A stretch of 39,047 nt of DNA from Candidatus Gastranaerophilales bacterium (GTDB lineage Bacteria; Cyanobacteriota; Vampirovibrionia; Gastranaerophilales; Gastranaerophilaceae): positions 1-39,047 of the forward strand of contig CAJOJP010000005.1 of NCBI GenBank assembly GCA_905234915.1, read 5' to 3'. The notes under the pieces were generated by a model. That model ran no database searches. It saw only the letters and a list, made by a program, of their open reading frames with translations, and had not been told where the DNA came from. Position 1 is the first letter of the stretch. Every line of letters starts with the position of its first letter. Below, in pieces: positions 35,323 to 39,047 of the stretch. Both the position numbers and the translations under genes were made by a program.

Positions 35323-37194
35323 TTATTTTACGCTGATATTTTTTTCTGCAAAATATAATCTGAAAAAGAAGCAGGCAACGTGCTGAATTGAATCTACTCT
35401 AATCCATTGTCTTGTAGCTTTAAATCTTATTCCTCCAAGTGATTTTTCAGGATTTTTATGTGCATAATTATTATATTTATTGTTGGCTAACAGCATTTGA
35501 GATTTAGCATTTAACCTGCAAGCGCAAAGAAATTTTTCTGCAAGTTCCTCGTTTTTAAGTTTTTTAGCAAGATAATAGGCTCCAATTAAGCCTTCCGACC
35601 TTGCGCCGTCGGGGAAAAAGTGGTCGCCGTGATTATAGTAGAAGGCACCTTCATAATCTATATAAGGTGAATCATCAGCTTTATACATTTTACTAATCAT
35701 TGTTTCAGCATCATTAAATACGAAATCCAAATAATTCTGTTTTCTAAAATCATTATTGGAAGCCCATTCTTCAATAGCCTGCATTAACCAGCCGTCAGAA
35801 GGCAGTAACGTAAATAAATTTTTATATATTTTAGGACGTTCATCAACAATCCAATCAAGAGCAATTTTGCTTTTTTCAAGTACTTCAGATTTAAGTTCAT
35901 TGTCATCTTCAAAATAATTGGCAAAAAGAGCTAAACCAAGCAAGGCTTCACCGGGGTAATAAAAAGAAAAAGTTTCAAGTCTTTCTTTATCTGACATTTC
36001 AATAAGCGGTTCACCGTTTTGATAAGACGGGTGAATATAATACCCCATAAACTCACCTGTTTTATTCATTCTTGAAAGAATATGCCTTACATATTTTTTT
36101 ATGTATTCATCGTAAGATTTATCGTTTGTTTCAGCTCTATACTTCATTAATGCTGCAAGAATTAATCCTGTTCCGCCAAGTTTTGCTTTTTTATTATAAA
36201 AAGTGTATGCAGCAATTTTTCCGTTATAATCGTGTTCTTGTGTAATACTTATTGAAAAATCAATTCCTTTTTTGGCAGCTTCAAGATATTTGTTATCCTT
36301 AGTTAATTGATAAGCTCTTATTAAAGTAATAATACCGCCGCAATGTCTTAATTCATTATAATATAAATCATCTAACGGTCTTGTCGGGTGTTCGTGGTCA
36401 ATATAATTATCTTCTTTTGCATCATAATAATACAAATATCTGCCGTCATCATTTTGATATCTTAATATCCAATCAGCTCCCGCCAATGCGATATTTTTAA
36501 TGTTTTCGCTATCATATTTATAAAGAATATTTCCTCTGTAAAGTGGCAGTACGTTATCTTCAAAGGTTATAAAGCACCTGCTTTTTATTACAAACAGTTC
36601 ATATTTTGATAATTCCAGTATTTTTAATTGATCATCAAAATTTTTAGTCAAATCTTTTATGCAAGTTTTATTCAAAACTCCATTGTATGCGTTTTTTCTT
36701 TCTATTTGAGAATTTATCCAGGCATCATTTGGCATATAATAATATCTTTGACCGTTTAAAACAAGTTTCAACCCTGTAATACCGGGTTCAAATCTTGTAT
36801 CAACAAATGTTGCATATTTTACATCAGAAAGTTTTGCGGGAATTTCTTCCGTAACATATTCAATCATTATACGGCATTTACTTGCATCATTTACTGAAAA
36901 ATCCTTATATTTAGGATTTGTTTTTATTTTAGAAATAATTCGCTTTACGGTTTCATCAAGATTAGCTCTAATTGAGCCGAAACGAAGCGGTTTTAATCCT
37001 GCCTGAAAAAGTGTTATATAGATTTGCGTAATATCCGGTTTAAAATCTAATATTCCGGTTAAATCAATATCTTCTGCACTAAATTTTCTAAAACTTACAA
37101 AACTTTCACGCACTCTATGCAGGAACTTTTTTATATTTGAAAAATCCTTATTAAAATATTCTCGTTCCAAATTATTCTGAACAGAAAAATCCAT
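35323..37194 (-). CDS. Two-domain protein: AMMECR1-like N-terminus plus alpha/alpha-toroid domain
   Basis: Protein of 623 aa. Residues about 30-200 (ITQIYITLFQAGLKPLRFGS, then NDASKCRIMIEYVTEEIPAK) look like a small alpha/beta domain reminiscent of AMMECR1. Residues about 230-600 show repeated helical pairs with aromatic and Gly motifs (ELRHCGGIITLIRAYQLT, KLGGTGLILAAL, YYPGEALLGLALF, GARSEGLIGAYYLAKKL) typical of six-hairpin (alpha/alpha) glycosidase or epimerase toroids. No signal peptide, so it is probably cytosolic. The substrate is unknown. AAGG precedes the ATG. Confidence 0.6.
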   Translation of the reverse strand: MDFSVQNNLEREYFNKDFSNIKKFLHRVRESFVSFRKFSAEDIDLTGILDFKPDITQIYITLFQAGLKPLRFGSIRANLDETVKRIISKIKTNPKYKDFSVNDASKCRIMIEYVTEEIPAKLSDVKYATFVDTRFEPGITGLKLVLNGQRYYYMPNDAWINSQIERKNAYNGVLNKTCIKDLTKNFDDQLKILELSKYELFVIKSRCFITFEDNVLPLYRGNILYKYDSENIKNIALAGADWILRYQNDDGRYLYYYDAKEDNYIDHEHPTRPLDDLYYNELRHCGGIITLIRAYQLTKDNKYLEAAKKGIDFSISITQEHDYNGKIAAYTFYNKKAKLGGTGLILAALMKYRAETNDKSYDEYIKKYVRHILSRMNKTGEFMGYYIHPSYQNGEPLIEMSDKERLETFSFYYPGEALLGLALFANYFEDDNELKSEVLEKSKIALDWIVDERPKIYKNLFTLLPSDGWLMQAIEEWASNNDFRKQNYLDFVFNDAETMISKMYKADDSPYIDYEGAFYYNHGDHFFPDGARSEGLIGAYYLAKKLKNEELAEKFLCACRLNAKSQMLLANNKYNNYAHKNPEKSLGGIRFKATRQWIRVDSIQHVACFFFRLYFAEKNISVK

Positions 37195-37407
37195 TACTAA
37201 AACCTTATTTTCCTAATATTGAAACAAGTATAGCATATTGGACAAAAACTTGACAATAGAGAAAATTTTTTATATAGTTTCTTTGTAACGTATATATAGT
37301 TTTTGGGCATGTTGGTTTTTTGATTTTGTAAGTTTAAATCATATATTGTTGTATTCTGTGTATTCGTTAATAAATACTAAGCTGCGTAAAATATAGAGAT
37401 ATAGTTG
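37195..37407. other. Divergent intergenic region, 213 bp
   Basis: AT-rich, no gene. TTGACA (37251-37256) could serve as a -35, but no good -10 follows at the right distance. It separates the toroid gene from the broken ATP-grasp gene. Confidence 0.3.
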
Positions 37408-38404
37408 ATGTTAAAAAATTTTATTGATTGGATGAAAATCCAAGACGAAATAGGTGAACCTCCGTGGGAATACGACTTTCTCTACAATCTCCCGGAGAGC
37501 GAGTATCCTAAATATTTAAAAAAGATTTTCAAATATCGCACGGGTGAAGATTTACCGTTAAAATATGTTTTTAAATTACATAATTGGATTATAGATAAAA
37601 AAAGATGTAAAACATTTAATCAAAAAATTCAATATATAAAATTGTATTGTATAACTCCTCTAATGCGTAATTGTGCTGATAAAGTAAATGTACGCGGATT
37701 TGTTGGTGAAAAAATCGGAACAGAATATTTAAAACCTGTACTTCAAGTAGTTAGGAGTGAGGAGAGTGGAGTTAGGAGCAATAATTTAAATTTTTCACTC
37801 TCAACTCTTAACACTCCGCTCTTCGATAAAATCGACTTTGAAAAACATAAAATGCGCTCACGGGTGCAAGTGGCATTATACGATAAGAGGCAAAAATATT
37901 TTTCTGGAAAATAAACAAATATTTGATATTGTAAAACGAAACATAACAGGCTGGTTAGAGCAGGAGTTTTTTCCTTATGAAGGCTTTGAACTTCAATACA
38001 AGGGAATGCAACCAAAGTTATTAATTGAACCTTTTATGAGGGAAAACAGACTCATTGAGGTATATTGTTTTAACGGTCAACCAAAAGTTTTTGCGGATAT
38101 TCACCTTGATAAAGGTGTCAGGATTTGTACTTACAATGAAGATTGCAGTTATGCGGATTTAGTATTAAAACCAGAGGATAGAAAATTAATGCAGAAGTTT
38201 CCTGCTGACGAAATATTAAAACAATCAATTGATTTAAGTAAAAAGCTGTCGAAAGATTTTAGGTTTGTTCGCGTTGATTGGATGTTACATCAAAATAAAT
38301 TGTATTTTGAAGAATTAACCTTTACACCCTACAGCGGGTTTAGCACTTTTGATAAAAAGTGGAATTTAAAAATGGGAAATTGGATAAATTTGGAAGGAGT
38401 TTAA
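37408..38404 (+). pseudogene. TupA-like ATP-grasp gene, frameshifted
   Basis: Family of ATP-grasp proteins linked to capsular or teichuronate-type polysaccharides. The N-terminal half runs KTFNQKIQYIKLYCITPLMR, CADKVNVRGFVGEKIGTEYL. The C-terminal half, in the +1 frame, runs CAHGCKWHYTI, NITGWLEQEFFPYEGFELQY, VRVDWMLHQNKLYFEELTFT. Between them an extra stretch of about 24 codons (VRSEESGVRSNNLNFSL...) replaces two or so residues, and near 37845-37852 about 20 nt of the expected LPxxFVLK codons are missing, with a frame change after EKHK. The first frame ends at 37914. Spacing (1 nt) suggests cotranscription with the cysteine-rich gene. Confidence 0.75.
37749..37821. repeat. Small degenerate repeat insert inside ATP-grasp gene
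   Basis: About 72 nt with near-tandem GGAGTGAGGAGAGTGGAG-type units on the left and ACTCTCAACTCTTAACACTC-type units on the right, giving an imperfect inverted repeat around an AT-rich centre. It is in frame and encodes VRSEESGVRS-like residues, a kind of small palindromic insert seen in other bacterial genes. Confidence 0.55.
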
Positions 38405-38405
38405 A

Positions 38406-38882
38406 GTGGATTTTGATAGTTTAGAAAAACTTTCACCGGAAGAAATAAGTGAACTATATAATGATATTGCGGAAAAAGATAATTTAGCCTGTATATGTTG
38501 GGCTAATACATACGTAACTATTGATAGTGATGAAAGCGGACAGCTTTTTCGTGCTATTAGTAAAATGAAACGTAACTATACATATTGCGATAATGAGGTA
38601 AATGCCAGTTATGCTAACTGTAAGGCTTGGTGTAATAATCAAAATTTACCTCTTGAGGAATTACCCGGCAGACGTATAGGGTCATTAACTGAGCTTGATA
38701 ATTATAGTCGGGAAGTTCAAACCACGGTATTTTCTTGGGATGGAAGCATTAGATCTAGTGTTACGTATGGTCATTGTATAATACCCAGTGAAGCGGAATG
38801 TGATTGGGCAAGAATGTCAACAGGCGGGAGAGTTCTTTCTAATGCAAGCATTTTGGCGTTTAGAAGGCATTGCAGCCAGTAA
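38406..38882 (+). CDS. Cysteine-rich protein, copy B (unrecognised family)
   Basis: Protein of 158 aa with GTG start and a strong GGAAGGAG site. Eight cysteines (C29, 31, 61, 72, 76, 124, 132, 156) match copy A at 10291-10728 in order and almost in spacing (Cx1C, Cx10Cx3C, Cx7Cx23C), with the shared stretches LYNDIAEKD, NASYANCKAWCN, IIPSEAECDWARM and FRRHC. There is no signal peptide or membrane segment. The pattern suits metal or iron-sulfur binding, or disulfides if exported by another route. It lies 1 nt after a frameshifted ATP-grasp gene. Function unknown. Confidence 0.75.
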   Translation: MDFDSLEKLSPEEISELYNDIAEKDNLACICWANTYVTIDSDESGQLFRAISKMKRNYTYCDNEVNASYANCKAWCNNQNLPLEELPGRRIGSLTELDNYSREVQTTVFSWDGSIRSSVTYGHCIIPSEAECDWARMSTGGRVLSNASILAFRRHCSQ

Positions 38883-38885
38883 GTT

Positions 38886-38975
38886 GTGGAAAAACCAACA
38901 AAAACTAATATAACTTTTGATAATTTTGCCGATAAATCCAACGCTTCAATAGATTCCGTAACAAGTTTTGTGTAA
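38886..38975 (+). CDS. Possible 29-aa peptide in phase after cysteine-rich gene
   Basis: GTG 38886 opens a 29-codon frame (MEKPTKTNITFDNFADKSNA...) that is in the same phase as the cysteine-rich gene, 1 codon after its TAA. Codon use looks coding and there is no stop. No ribosome-binding site is seen. It may be a C-terminal extension lost by a stop mutation, or a free peptide. Confidence 0.25.
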   Translation: MEKPTKTNITFDNFADKSNASIDSVTSFV

Positions 38976-38985
38976 ACCTTGATTT

Positions 38986-39015
38986 GAGAGATTAGAGAAA
39001 TTTTTCTAATCTCTC
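38986..39015. repeat. Perfect 11-bp hairpin at window end
   Basis: GAGAGATTAGA (38986-38996) and TCTAATCTCTC (39005-39015) with an 8-nt loop. No T tract follows on either strand, so it is only a weak terminator candidate for the cysteine-rich gene unit. Confidence 0.5.
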
Positions 39016-39047
39016 ATTAAAATATATCAAAAATTGATTAAAAATCA

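Overview
The window is 39 kb of AT-rich (about 30% GC), densely coded bacterial DNA. Gene content points to a gut-type non-photosynthetic relative of Cyanobacteria (Gastranaerophilales / Melainabacteria). This is an inference from LL-diaminopimelate aminotransferase (DapL), tandem WYL regulators beside a DUF4127 protein, and several lineage-like orphan proteins, one with an N-terminal NLSFKG stretch. No rRNA, CRISPR array, integrase or intact transposase was seen. There is one tRNA, tRNA-Ile(GAT).

Layout. 1-5.8 kb: radical SAM protein 1, dapL, mutS2 and a membrane-anchored SGNH hydrolase. 6-10.8 kb is accessory: an orphan Gly/Ser-repeat protein, a HigB/HigA-type toxin-antitoxin pair under a perfect palindrome, endonuclease III, a divergent sigma-70 factor, a higA remnant fused to the end of a cysteine-rich gene, and a small XRE regulator. 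11-19.4 kb is housekeeping: rsmE, CCA-adding enzyme, tRNA-Ile, two WYL regulators, DUF4127 and two M16 peptidases. 19.4-26.7 kb is again lineage-specific: a small orphan, a large HD-domain protein broken by an in-frame TGA, a Gln/Met-rich protein, a 79-aa orphan followed by a 250-bp nested palindrome, a uridine-kinase-like protein, radical SAM protein 2 and a glycine-zipper protein. 26.8-34.8 kb: radical SAM protein 3 in an operon with an Orn/Lys/Arg decarboxylase, ligA, a membrane protein, a SIMPL-domain protein, a HisC-HAD fusion and hisB. 34.8-39 kb: a flavin reductase-like gene with a helical-toroid protein, a broken TupA-like ATP-grasp gene, and a second copy of the cysteine-rich gene.

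Strongest leads. (1) Two copies of an unrecognised protein family with eight invariant cysteines and an AECDWARM motif, 28 kb apart. (2) Three paralogous radical SAM proteins whose SPASM-like cysteines precede, rather than follow, the radical SAM core. (3) A roughly 50-bp upstream element shared by four promoter regions, about 80 bp before the start codon in three of them. (4) A 965-codon HD-domain gene interrupted by a single TGA. (5) Several genes whose -10 box sits 5-9 nt before the start codon with no ribosome-binding site, which suggests leaderless mRNAs.
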